Positions 1 through 8,194 of a stretch of 64,000 bases of DNA are shown here, one piece after another. The DNA lies in the NCBI RefSeq assembly GCF_021568705.1, contig NZ_JAKGTH010000011.1, forward strand, positions 1 through 64,000, in the 5' to 3' direction. The notes beneath the pieces were generated by a model. The model saw only the letters and a program-made list of their open reading frames with translations, was not told the origin of the DNA and made no database searches. How positions within the stretch are numbered: the stretch's first letter is position 1; every line of letters begins with the position of its first letter. This DNA is from Gillisia lutea (lineage in GTDB: Bacteria; Bacteroidota; Bacteroidia; Flavobacteriales; Flavobacteriaceae). Both the position numbers and the translations under genes were made by a program.

Positions 1-54
1 TTTTTATACATAACTATTTAAAATTATGTAGCCTTTATTCAGGACGAGTCAAAA

Positions 55-194
55 TGCACTACAACGGTCGTGGTTAAGGCAAGTTGCGGGAGTAGGGACG
101 CGTTCTTGTCGGTTTAGTTGTTTGTTTCTTGATGACTAAAATATAACTTTTACATGAAAACCCGTTATTTGCGATTAACCGATGTTGGTGGCAG
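55..194. repeat. Imperfect inverted-repeat element, about 140 bp
   Basis: The two ends form a long, interrupted hairpin. CAAC at 62-65 pairs with GTTG at 184-187, GGTTAA at 72-77 pairs with TTAACC at 175-180, GCAA at 79-82 pairs with TTGC at 169-172, and CGGG at 87-90 pairs with CCCG at 161-164. The interior (91-160) is less structured. The composition is more GC-rich than the flanks. I recall palindromic intergenic repeats of this style in Flavobacteriaceae genomes, but that is memory and not a search. I saw no second copy in this window. The rest of 1-309 shows no gene. Confidence 0.45.
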
Positions 195-309
195 TTTTAG
201 AACTTAATACTTATAAGAATTCATGAATAATTCAATTTATCTATATTTTGTCTATTCATTTTAAGTAATATATTTCATAGATTAAAATGTTTTATTTAAT
301 TCTAATATT

Positions 310-885
310 TTGAGGCCTAATTTTTTTAAAAGTTTTCCTGATAGATTTAAGTTTTATCATATTTTTTTAGCAATCATTATTATGATATTACTTTCATATA
401 TGTATGTCAATTTGATAAGTGAACCAATTTCTCCGGAAATTTTAGAGCAAATCAAAAAGAAAAATAATAGTGATTTTTATCAGATCGAAAAAAATAGGAT
501 GCAAATCTTATTTATGAAAGAGAGGGGATGGAATTTCATTGTACTGGCCTGTTTGGCTTTATCTCTTGGTATTTGGATCACCCTATCAAATCAAGGGAAA
601 AGAAGGATTAATTTTATGGGCTATAAATATCGAATTGAGAAAAGATTTGCCAATTCAGACATGGAAGTTCTTAATTTTCAAAATAGACTTAAGGAGAAAT
701 TTGATTCTTTAACCTCAAATGATCTATTGATAGCCGAGATGCTTTTTGATGGACTGTCTACAAAGGAAATATCTTCTGAATTGAATATTTCTTCCGCTAG
801 TGCCAATACGGCCCGGTACAGATTAAGAAAAAAAATGAAGTTGTCTTCCAAAACAGATTTGATAGAATTTTTACAAAGATTTTAA
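310..885 (+). CDS. Membrane-anchored LuxR-type HTH transcriptional regulator
   Basis: Predicted 191-residue protein. Two hydrophobic segments (about residues 16-36 and 76-94) flank a short charged stretch. The C-terminal 60 residues form a LuxR/GerE-type helix-turn-helix with the usual signature (LTSNDLLIAEMLFDGLSTKE, then EISSELNISSASANTARYRL), which binds DNA. The protein is therefore a small membrane-tethered regulator, a common type in flavobacteria. The start is uncertain. The reading frame opens with TTG at 310; the upstream ATG at 287 is out of frame and hits a stop; the next in-frame ATG is at 382, inside the first membrane segment. It has no phospho-receiver domain. The target and signal are unknown, but the serine hydrolase gene immediately downstream on the same strand is a possible partner. 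Confidence 0.75.
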   Translation: MRPNFFKSFPDRFKFYHIFLAIIIMILLSYMYVNLISEPISPEILEQIKKKNNSDFYQIEKNRMQILFMKERGWNFIVLACLALSLGIWITLSNQGKRRINFMGYKYRIEKRFANSDMEVLNFQNRLKEKFDSLTSNDLLIAEMLFDGLSTKEISSELNISSASANTARYRLRKKMKLSSKTDLIEFLQRF

Positions 886-966
886 ACCTGTCTATTTGAA
901 ATCTATACCCAATTCTTTTAGGATTAAATGTAAAATACCAATTTTGATTTAAATCATTCTTAAACT

Positions 967-2250
967 ATGCGTGTTTACATTTATACGCTGATATATATTC
1001 TAAGCTCTTTAAGTTTATATAGTCAGGATTGGGCAATTACGATGGATTCATTACTAACTACCGTATCAAGAGATAATTTATTTGATGGGCAGGTTTTGAT
1101 AGCTGAAGGAAATAAAATACTATTTTCAAAGGCTTATGGTGATAAAAGTGATGGTACTATTATTCAAAAAGACACTCCTTTAGCTATAACATCGGTGAGT
1201 AAAGCATTTACCGCAGCAGCTATATTAATCTTGGAAGATCGAAAGAAATTAAGTTTAGATGACGAATTAACCAAATACTATCCAGACTTACCTTATAATG
1301 GTGTGACACTTAGAAGTCTTCTAAATATGACTAGTGGGTTGCCGCGATTTCAACCCACGATTGTTAAATATGGTGATACCTCGCAAGTTTATACTACGAA
1401 TAAAACAATAGAATTAATTGCTGAATACAAACCTGAGGGAATAGAACCAGGGACCCAATTCGGTTATAACGGGGACAACTATATTTTATTAGCTGGCATA
1501 GTGGAAAAAGTTTCAGGTGTTTCTTATCCACAGTTTCTTAAGGAAAAAATATTTACACCTTTAGAAATGGACCATAGTTATATATTTCAAAAGGATATAA
1601 CTTCAAAAGATTTACCGGCTTTGGGTGCCGGCTATATTTTTTCTACTGCGGAAGACTTATATAAATTTGATCAAGGTTTATATAGAGATAAATTACTCTC
1701 TCCTGATTTAATAAAAGAATCTTACAAGTATACACGCCTGAAAAATGATAGTTTGAGTAATTATGGTTATGGATGGCGAATCTATGATAACGACTCCATA
1801 AAGGAAGTATATGTAGTAGGAGACGGCACAGATACTAGATCGAGTATTCAAAGATATTTGAATAGTAGAAAAACTTTAATATATATTCATAATAATTCCG
1901 GTTCTAATTGGAAAGGAGTCTATGGAGCAGTTAGAAAGATATGGGAGGGCAAATCTTTTGAAGTTCCTAAAAAACGTACTGTTTACTCTATTGATAAAGA
2001 TTTATACTCTAGGTATATTGGAAAATACCTTTCGAACCAATTTGGATTAATTCACATTACACAGGAGGATGGAAAATTGTACCTCCGTCCAAATCCCATT
2101 CCTGGTAAAGAAGAATTAATCCCTTCTTCAAACACTACCTTTTATTTTTCTGATCAGGCAATGGAATGGGAATTTTTCTTAGATAAAGAGGGAAATGTTT
2201 TGGGATTAGGATTAAATGGAAAACCCGAAACTATGGGTTTAAAACAATAA
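967..2250 (+). CDS. Secreted serine hydrolase, class C beta-lactamase/penicillin-binding fold
   Basis: 427 residues with a signal peptide of about 19 residues ending YSQ. The beta-lactamase-like domain has the SxxK nucleophile motif S76-V-S-K79 (within ITSVSKAFTAAA) and the usual second block at about residue 167, where YNGDNY replaces the common YSN. The LNMTSGLP stretch at 119-126 is also typical of this family. A C-terminal region (about 345-427, beginning YIGKYLSNQFG) resembles the small beta domain often appended to these enzymes. Members are esterases, D-amino acid peptidases or resistance-like proteins; the substrate cannot be read from sequence. Because the YxN position reads YNG, catalytic details may differ from true beta-lactamases. 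It lies 81 bp after the LuxR-type gene, on the same strand. Confidence 0.8.
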   Translation: MRVYIYTLIYILSSLSLYSQDWAITMDSLLTTVSRDNLFDGQVLIAEGNKILFSKAYGDKSDGTIIQKDTPLAITSVSKAFTAAAILILEDRKKLSLDDELTKYYPDLPYNGVTLRSLLNMTSGLPRFQPTIVKYGDTSQVYTTNKTIELIAEYKPEGIEPGTQFGYNGDNYILLAGIVEKVSGVSYPQFLKEKIFTPLEMDHSYIFQKDITSKDLPALGAGYIFSTAEDLYKFDQGLYRDKLLSPDLIKESYKYTRLKNDSLSNYGYGWRIYDNDSIKEVYVVGDGTDTRSSIQRYLNSRKTLIYIHNNSGSNWKGVYGAVRKIWEGKSFEVPKKRTVYSIDKDLYSRYIGKYLSNQFGLIHITQEDGKLYLRPNPIPGKEELIPSSNTTFYFSDQAMEWEFFLDKEGNVLGLGLNGKPETMGLKQ

Positions 2251-2350
2251 TATTATCCGTACCGGGATAAACGCAGTTTAAAGTATCGGAAGTAATTTTA
2301 TAAGATTCAAAAATTTGATGTCTTTATACCAAAGCTAATTTGTCACCTAA

Positions 2351-2387
2351 AAATAAAAAGCCCCGAAATCATTGCCGATTCGGGGCT
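2351..2387 (-). terminator. Rho-independent terminator of the tmRNA gene
   Basis: AGCCCCGAA at 2359-2367 pairs perfectly with TTCGGGGCT at 2379-2387. Read on the minus strand, a T-rich run follows. It sits 7 bp beyond the CCA end of the tmRNA. Confidence 0.8.
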
Positions 2388-2393
2388 ATAGAG

Positions 2394-2791
2394 TGGAGTC
2401 GGAGGGTTTCGAACCCTCGTCCAAACAAGCAATTCAGCTGCTTTCTTCACGTTTAGTTTTCACTTGGTTGTCGATGCAAGACCGGCCGAAAACCACCAAT
2501 CTTACACGTATTCTCAATTAAGTTTCAAAACCGCATCAAGACCCTGCGATTCCTATATTTACTTTATCGATACCTCGGGTGTGAACGCCGTAAATCAAGG
2601 CTTTCACGAGGCATCTCGGCTCCCTACCTTGTAGGGATAAAGATAATCTTACTGTAATTCAGATTATGCAGCCAAGGCGTAGTTATTCTCGCCGTTTAAA
2701 AAAGTGTGAAATATGAGATTAACGAGCTATATCCCAGCGCTCGACGTGCTTACAACCCAATTAGACTCGCTGTCAAATCCAAGTCGACCCC
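2394..2791 (-). ncRNA. ssrA: tmRNA (transfer-messenger RNA, SsrA)
   Basis: 398 nt on the minus strand. The 5' end reads GGGGTCGACTTGGATTTGAC and the 3' end carries the T-arm (GAGGGTTCGAAACCCTC) followed by GACTCCA, so the tRNA-like acceptor stem and encoded CCA are both present. The tag reading frame lies at 2664-2696 and reads (N)GENNYALAA followed by TAA, which matches the C-terminal ALAA proteolysis signal. The RNA rescues ribosomes stalled on broken messages together with SmpB and marks the product for degradation. It is flanked by a strong terminator and preceded by a TATCTTTG promoter box about 118 nt upstream, so the primary transcript probably has a leader that is processed off. Confidence 0.97.
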
Positions 2792-2908
2792 ATAAAATTA
2801 TGAACTTCTGTGCGTTTCCCGCTTAAAAAAGCGGGGCGGGCTATTCGCTGCAATCTTTTTGATCATACTTCACAAAAAGGATTTTCGCTGCTATCCCTAA
2901 CGCGGCTG

Positions 2909-2916
2909 CAAAGATA
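2909..2916 (-). promoter_or_regulatory. Bacteroidota -7 box, probable tmRNA promoter
   Basis: TATCTTTG on the minus strand matches the Bacteroidota TAnnTTTG -7 consensus. It would start transcription near 2902, leaving a leader of about 110 nt before the mature tmRNA. The leader includes a CCCGC/GCGGG hairpin (about 2818-2835). Confidence 0.5.
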
Positions 2917-2975
2917 CTCATTTAAATTTATATCTTTACGATGCTTCATACATTAAACAAAAGCTATACCATTAT

Positions 2976-4187
2976 ATGATAAAATTCGCCTTAATTACAG
3001 AGCGTAAGACTCCACCAGACCGGAGAGTGGTTTTTTCTCCCAAAAAACTTAACCAGATCGTTCAAAAATATCCCGATGTAAGCTTCAAGGTGGAAAGTTC
3101 ACAAATAAGGATATTTACCGATCAGGAATATAGCAATGCGGGTTTTGAAGTTACCAATGATGTTTCAGATTGTGATGTTTTTCTAGGGGTGAAAGAAGTT
3201 CCAATCCCTAATCTTATTCCAAACAAAAAATATTTTTTCTTCTCACATACTATTAAAAAACAACCATATAATCGCGATTTATTGCGTGCGGTTTTAGACA
3301 AGAATATTGAGCTTTACGATCATGAGGTAATTGTAAAGGAAAATGGCGCCAGGCTAATAGGATTTGGCAGGTATGCTGGTTTAGTAGGTGCTTATAATTG
3401 TTTTAGGGCTTTAGGATTAAGAGATGGGCTTTTTGTGTTGCCAAAGGCAGAAAATTTGTCAGATCTCGATGAGCTTTTGGCAGAGTTGGATAAAATTAAA
3501 GTTCCTAATTTAAAGATAGTTCTTACGGGAAGCGGGAAAGTTGCTCATGGTGCAAAAGAAATTTTAGATCATCTACAAGTAAAAGAAGTTGCTGTTCAAG
3601 AATATCTTTCCGAAGAATTTAGCGTGCCTGTATACACGATTATCGATGTCTTGGATTATAACAAAAAAAAGGATGGGGGAGAAGCTAAAAATGAAGATTT
3701 CTATCAACACCCTGAACAGTTTGAGTCAGATTTCATGAAATTCGCAAAGGTCAGCGATGTCTTTATAGCAGGACATTTTTATGGAGATGGAGCTCCAAAA
3801 TTCTTTACTCAGCAACAAGCTGCTGCTTCAGATTTCAAAATAAATTTAGTAGCAGATATTTCATGCGATATCAATGGACCAATAGCCAGTACTATTCGAC
3901 CTTCTACTATCGCAGCGCCAATTTATGGATATAATCCAAAAAATGGGTCAGAAGTAGATTTTAAAGAACCGGGCGCAATTACGGTAATGGCAGTAGATAA
4001 TTTGCCTTGTGAACTGCCTAAAGATGCCAGTGAGGGATTTGGTGAAATGTTCATGGAGCACGTTATTCCTGCATTTTTTAATGGTGACAAGGATGGAGCT
4101 CTGAAACGGGCAAAAATGTCAGAAAATGGCAAGTTGACAGAAAGGTTCAAGTATCTCCAGTCTTATATAGACGGCACCAATCGGTAA
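2976..4187 (+). CDS. Saccharopine dehydrogenase (lysine-forming)/alanine dehydrogenase-like NAD(P) oxidoreductase
   Basis: 403 residues. The N-terminal half matches the AlaDh/PNT N-terminal domain in the version found in LYS1-type saccharopine dehydrogenases. ERKTPPDRRVVFSP opens the protein, LGVKEVP supplies the conserved lysine, and YFFFSHTIKKQ supplies the conserved histidine. The nucleotide-binding half begins at about residue 180 (LKIVLTGSGKVAHGAKE). Known relatives interconvert saccharopine with lysine and 2-oxoglutarate, or oxidise amino acids. Because a diaminopimelate decarboxylase is encoded in this same window, lysine synthesis by the fungal route is unlikely, and a catabolic or still unassigned role is more plausible. 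The gene stands alone, with a perfect bidirectional terminator after it. A TATCTTTA sequence at 2931-2938 may be its promoter box. Confidence 0.75.
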   Translation: MIKFALITERKTPPDRRVVFSPKKLNQIVQKYPDVSFKVESSQIRIFTDQEYSNAGFEVTNDVSDCDVFLGVKEVPIPNLIPNKKYFFFSHTIKKQPYNRDLLRAVLDKNIELYDHEVIVKENGARLIGFGRYAGLVGAYNCFRALGLRDGLFVLPKAENLSDLDELLAELDKIKVPNLKIVLTGSGKVAHGAKEILDHLQVKEVAVQEYLSEEFSVPVYTIIDVLDYNKKKDGGEAKNEDFYQHPEQFESDFMKFAKVSDVFIAGHFYGDGAPKFFTQQQAAASDFKINLVADISCDINGPIASTIRPSTIAAPIYGYNPKNGSEVDFKEPGAITVMAVDNLPCELPKDASEGFGEMFMEHVIPAFFNGDKDGALKRAKMSENGKLTERFKYLQSYIDGTNR

Positions 4188-4200
4188 TAAAGAACATTAA

Positions 4201-4231
4201 AAAAGCTTGCAACTACTAATTGCAAGCTTTT
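4201..4231. terminator. Bidirectional terminator between convergent genes
   Basis: Perfect 12-bp stem AAAAGCTTGCAA / TTGCAAGCTTTT (4201-4212 with 4220-4231) with a 7-nt loop. It serves the dehydrogenase gene to the left and the universal stress protein gene to the right. Confidence 0.85.
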
Positions 4232-4253
4232 CTTAATAATGGTTATATTTTTA

Positions 4254-5111
4254 CTATTTAGTTATCCATAATGGTACCTCAAGATCCTGATTGAAAAGTT
4301 CTTCGGTAACACTACCCACCAGCAGTGAAGAAAAGGTATTTCCACCTTTATCTCCCACCACCATTAGATCTACCTTCGAGTTATTCGCTTTTGTTCTTAA
4401 TTTTTCAGCGACACCGGTATCTCTACCAGGAATAATCTCAAGATCTAATTCTTTTTGTAAATGGAGTTTTTTAACGAACTTATTATAACGTTCTTTTAAG
4501 TGCTTTTCAATTTTAAGATCTAGATTTTCTTTGGGCACATAAGGAGAGAATTGCACCGGGACATTATATACATGCACAGCTTTTGCGTTCGCATTGGTAC
4601 TGTTTTGTAATATTTCAGTAAGCTCAAAGACTTTTTTAGAAGCGTTTGAGAAATCGGCTCCCGCCCAAATATTGGTTATTTCTGGTTTTGCATTTTGTGG
4701 CACCGATAAAATATTGCATTTAAGCATACGCAGCAACTTCCCACTTACGACACCAGTTCCTCCAGCCTTATTCTTATTCCCAATAATGGCTAATTGTATC
4801 TCGTATTTATTAACGATATAATTTATGAGGGATTCTGAGTAAGGATCTTCTGAAATAAGTACTTCCCATTCAGCCGGAGCCTTAAAATTTTGCTCTACTT
4901 TTTCATTCAGTTCATCACCAATTATCTCGTCTAGGTTAAGATCTTTCAATTGCTCTTCAAACAATTCTGAGATCTCATATTTCTTTATATTATGCACGAA
5001 ATAAACCTTTTCCGCTTTCAAACTTTCAGCGATGAAAGAAGCATAGTTTATTAAAGTATCATCAATATCAGATAAGTCGAGGGCAACTAGAATATTTTTA
5101 ATGTTGTACAT
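4254..5111 (-). CDS. Universal stress protein, tandem UspA domains
   Basis: 285 residues with two Usp folds in tandem. The first starts at NILVALDLSDIDDTLINYA and ends near residue 135; the second starts at NIWAGADFSNASKKVFEL. The second domain keeps the ATP-binding signature G-x2-G-x9-G-S (GDKGGNTFSSLLVGS), while the first domain has a less clear version, so only the C-terminal half is likely to bind nucleotide. The gene follows the BCCT transporter by 6 bp and is certainly co-transcribed with it. Usp proteins next to osmolyte carriers are thought to adjust transport or stress survival, which fits this operon, but the exact job is inferred. Confidence 0.9.
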   Translation of the reverse strand: MYNIKNILVALDLSDIDDTLINYASFIAESLKAEKVYFVHNIKKYEISELFEEQLKDLNLDEIIGDELNEKVEQNFKAPAEWEVLISEDPYSESLINYIVNKYEIQLAIIGNKNKAGGTGVVSGKLLRMLKCNILSVPQNAKPEITNIWAGADFSNASKKVFELTEILQNSTNANAKAVHVYNVPVQFSPYVPKENLDLKIEKHLKERYNKFVKKLHLQKELDLEIIPGRDTGVAEKLRTKANNSKVDLMVVGDKGGNTFSSLLVGSVTEELFNQDLEVPLWITK

Positions 5112-5117
5112 AGCAGA

Positions 5118-6743
5118 CTATTTTAAAGTGTTTTGCTGATTTGTATTTCTTTTCTTAACGATGTTGGAAACAATTTCTTCGTAATTTTCCAATTCTTTCT
5201 GGGATTCACGTTTTTGTAATTTTTGATGATCTTCACTTAGACCTTTGTAGAGCGAATAACACATTACTATTAAAATTAAAGCAAAGGGGAGTCCTGTAAC
5301 TATTGAAGCGGTTTGTAAGGCCTGCAAGCCTCCACCCACTAATAATACAGCGGCAACAGTTCCTTCAGCAATAGCCCAAAAAATACGCTGCCCAACCGGA
5401 GCATCAATTTTCCCTCCGGAAGTTAAACTGTCTACCACTAAAGATCCTGAATCAGAAGAAGTTACAAAGAAACCAGCAATTAAAATGATGGCTATAATAT
5501 TTAAAATAAATGCAAAAGGATAATCTTCAAGGAATACGAATAAGGCAGTAGCAACATTGTCGTTTACTGCATTTATGATAGAATCGTCCCCCAGAAGTGC
5601 CATATGTAATGAGGAGCTTCCAAATGCAGAGATCCAAAAGAACGTTACTAATGATGGTACCAAAAGTACTCCCAAAATAAACTCTCTTACAGTACGACCT
5701 TTAGAGATTCGCGCGATAAACATTCCCACGAAAGGAGACCAGGCTATCCACCATCCCCAGTAAAATACCGTCCAGCTATTTTGCCATTTGGTACCAGTGT
5801 AGCTTTCTGTCCAGCTGGCAATATCAAGGAAACTGGAGAAGTAACTCCCCGTATTCTGTACAAAGGATTTGAAAATGAAAATGGTTGGGCCCAGTACTAC
5901 CACTAGTAGTAGGAATAGGACAGCTACTCTCATATTCCATTCGCTTAGAAATTTCACTCCTTTATCTACACCCAGCACAACAGAAACTGTAGCAACTAAG
6001 GTTATCCCTGCAATTAGTAGGATTTGTGTTTGAACGCCACTGTCTATTCCAAATAAATGATCTAAGCCTGCGGCAATTTGCTGTACTCCCATTCCTAATG
6101 AAGTAGCTAATCCAAAAAGCGTAGCCAATACTGCAAAAATATCAATAGCATCACCAATCTTTCCATAAATTTTATCTCCTAAGAACGGATAAAAAACAGA
6201 TCGTATGGTTAATGGTAGTCCGCGTGAATAGGTGAAATATGCCAAGGATAATCCTACCAGCGCATAGACGGCCCAGGCATGGAAACCCCAGTGTAAAAAA
6301 GTGAATTTCATGGCTTCTTTCGCGGCTTCGGCTGTTTGACCTTCAGCCATTGGCGGACTTAAAAAATGGTAGATAGGTTCAGAGATACTCCAGAATAATA
6401 AACCTATTCCCATCCCTGCACTAAATAGCATAGCGAACCAGGAGAGAGTTTTAAATTCCGGTTTGGCAGATTGACCACCAATTTTTAGATTCCCGAACTT
6501 ACTAAGTGCCAGATATACCATAAATATCAAAAAGATATTTACACTCAGCACAAAAAACCATCCAGCCTTATTTGCTACAAAATCCTGAGTTGCGGTAAAA
6601 TATTGTTCTGCTCTGTCTTTAAATAACAGGGTTAAGGTTATTATCAAAATAATGATAATGGATGAAGTGAAGAACACGGGGCCATTTACTTCTAATCCAA
6701 AAATGGATTTTCTTTCATCACTTCTTATAATTTTCTTAGCCAT
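5118..6743 (-). CDS. BCCT-family betaine/carnitine/choline transporter
   Basis: 541 residues, about 12 membrane helices. The BCCT family signatures are intact: MGIGLLFWSISEPIYHF near residue 110, and the tryptophan-rich stretch WTVFYWGWWIAWSPFVGMFI (about 325-345) that lines the substrate site. A charged tail of about 40 residues at the C-terminus is probably the cytoplasmic osmosensing region. Such carriers import glycine betaine or related trimethylammonium solutes, driven by sodium or protons. The porin gene upstream (72 bp) and the Usp gene downstream (6 bp) suggest one uptake operon running from the outer membrane to the cytoplasm. The substrate cannot be chosen from sequence alone. Confidence 0.93.
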   Translation of the reverse strand: MAKKIIRSDERKSIFGLEVNGPVFFTSSIIIILIITLTLLFKDRAEQYFTATQDFVANKAGWFFVLSVNIFLIFMVYLALSKFGNLKIGGQSAKPEFKTLSWFAMLFSAGMGIGLLFWSISEPIYHFLSPPMAEGQTAEAAKEAMKFTFLHWGFHAWAVYALVGLSLAYFTYSRGLPLTIRSVFYPFLGDKIYGKIGDAIDIFAVLATLFGLATSLGMGVQQIAAGLDHLFGIDSGVQTQILLIAGITLVATVSVVLGVDKGVKFLSEWNMRVAVLFLLLVVVLGPTIFIFKSFVQNTGSYFSSFLDIASWTESYTGTKWQNSWTVFYWGWWIAWSPFVGMFIARISKGRTVREFILGVLLVPSLVTFFWISAFGSSSLHMALLGDDSIINAVNDNVATALFVFLEDYPFAFILNIIAIILIAGFFVTSSDSGSLVVDSLTSGGKIDAPVGQRIFWAIAEGTVAAVLLVGGGLQALQTASIVTGLPFALILIVMCYSLYKGLSEDHQKLQKRESQKELENYEEIVSNIVKKRNTNQQNTLK

Positions 6744-6814
6744 AAATTAGATTTTTAAATTGGTGGTGAATTAATTTTTTAGGAATTTAACTTCCTATCT
6801 TATTAGGGGAGTTA

Positions 6815-7966
6815 CTAAAAATAGTAACCAATATTGATATTGAATCTCGCTTCCCATTTAGCATCTGGATTTCCGGTAGAAAAATCGTCTACAAAATTCC
6901 CACCTAACCAAGAGTGATTATAACCGGCGGCATAGTCTATATACGTATAAACATTTCCGGCACTAACAAGAACTCCGGTAACGTTCATGTAGGAATCTTC
7001 AAAGCCTTGGGTTTTCTTTTGCATATAACCAAAGTCGTTATAGATTTGTAAGTTGGATATTGGACCCCATTTTACCGGAACATTTCTGGAAATCGCTAAA
7101 GAATACATATTGAAATCGGCAGCAACCTCATAAGGTGCACCATAGGCAGCCATGGTGACCACATCACGGGATTCTCCTTCGGCATTTGCAGGATCATGAG
7201 AAGCTGTAATAAATTGTGCTTTGGCGTTCCACTTTCCTTGGGTGATCTCATAATGAGCAGCAAGAGCAGAATGATCTCCCAGCTCTTCAGTATCTAAATT
7301 GTATAACTTTCCATATTCAGCAGAAAGGCCGAACCTATGTGCGGCTTCTTTTCCGAATTTATAAATGAATTTTCCATTGAATTGGTTCACCTCTTTATTT
7401 CTTCCGGTAATATCATAAGAATATCTATTGGGAGAAGTTTCGGTGTTGTTTCCAAATTTGAGCTCTTCCGCATTTTTGAAAAAAGCGAATTGATATTCAA
7501 ATTTTTCTCCGGTATGCATGTATTTAACACCCATATCGTGATCATCTTCCATTCCTACATAATAAGTAAGGTTAAAGAACCAGTTATGGGAATTGTATTG
7601 CTGAATTCCGAAGGGAACTTGAGTAAGTCCAATATGAATTTGATCCAGTTCATTGAATTTATAGCCTACCCAACCTTGCTTTAAAAATCCTCCCCCAAAT
7701 CCATCAGAGTATAATCGGTATTCTGCGTTAAGAAATATTCCTTTGTAGGCAGCTTCAGCATTCACTCTAAACATATCGTAACCAAAATCGCCGCCACGCT
7801 TTTTCTGTCCGTCCTTCCAGGAAGATAGATTGTAATTGAACCGTAGCGCGCCTCCCAGTTTTAATTGAGGGGTATCCTGTGCTGCTGCAGGTAATGCAAA
7901 GCATATTGCCAAGAGCAACAAATAAAGTTTTTGTGAAAAAATTAAATGAGTAGTCTTGTCTATCAT
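6815..7966 (-). CDS. Outer-membrane beta-barrel porin of the osmolyte operon
   Basis: 383 residues. A signal peptide (hydrophobic core LYLLLLAICFALPAAA, cleaved after AAAQ) is followed by alternating polar and aromatic beta strands, ending in the C-terminal aromatic residue of outer-membrane barrels (FNINIGYYF). The repeated strands with acidic turns resemble phosphate-selective/OprO-type porins. It is the first gene of the porin-BCCT-Usp set, and the simplest reading is that it admits the solute that the BCCT carrier then imports. That pairing is inferred from context. The start could be a few codons downstream, because the residues before the hydrophobic core are unusually long for a signal peptide. 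Confidence 0.78.
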   Translation of the reverse strand: MIDKTTHLIFSQKLYLLLLAICFALPAAAQDTPQLKLGGALRFNYNLSSWKDGQKKRGGDFGYDMFRVNAEAAYKGIFLNAEYRLYSDGFGGGFLKQGWVGYKFNELDQIHIGLTQVPFGIQQYNSHNWFFNLTYYVGMEDDHDMGVKYMHTGEKFEYQFAFFKNAEELKFGNNTETSPNRYSYDITGRNKEVNQFNGKFIYKFGKEAAHRFGLSAEYGKLYNLDTEELGDHSALAAHYEITQGKWNAKAQFITASHDPANAEGESRDVVTMAAYGAPYEVAADFNMYSLAISRNVPVKWGPISNLQIYNDFGYMQKKTQGFEDSYMNVTGVLVSAGNVYTYIDYAAGYNHSWLGGNFVDDFSTGNPDAKWEARFNINIGYYF

Positions 7967-8146
7967 GTAGGGTGTTTTGAAGTTAGTTGAATTTTTGCGG
8001 ATTGTAAGGGGGAAATCCCAGAACCGGCAATTTATGGCTTCTATAAAGGTTTTTAGGCCTATTTATGAAAGCTATAACATAATTAAGCTCAAAAAGCATA
8101 AGAAATATGAGTGCTCTTTTAAAGGAGAATGACCTTAATAAAACAT

Positions 8147-8173
8147 AAAACCCCTACTTAGAGTAAGGGTTTT
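8147..8173 (-). terminator. Terminator downstream of kdsA
   Basis: AAAACCCCTACT (8147-8158) pairs with AGTAAGGGTTTT (8162-8173) with one mismatch and a 3-nt loop. Read on the minus strand it ends in a T-rich run, 22 bp past the kdsA stop. Confidence 0.75.
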
Positions 8174-8194
8174 TATATGTGAAGATGTGTGTGA

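Noticed and set aside
55-194. Integron attC site
   Set aside because: The arms only loosely resemble attC core sites and no integron integrase or gene cassettes are near.
2249-2275. Terminator after the serine hydrolase gene
   Set aside because: TTATCC/GGATAA makes only a 6-bp stem with no T-run.
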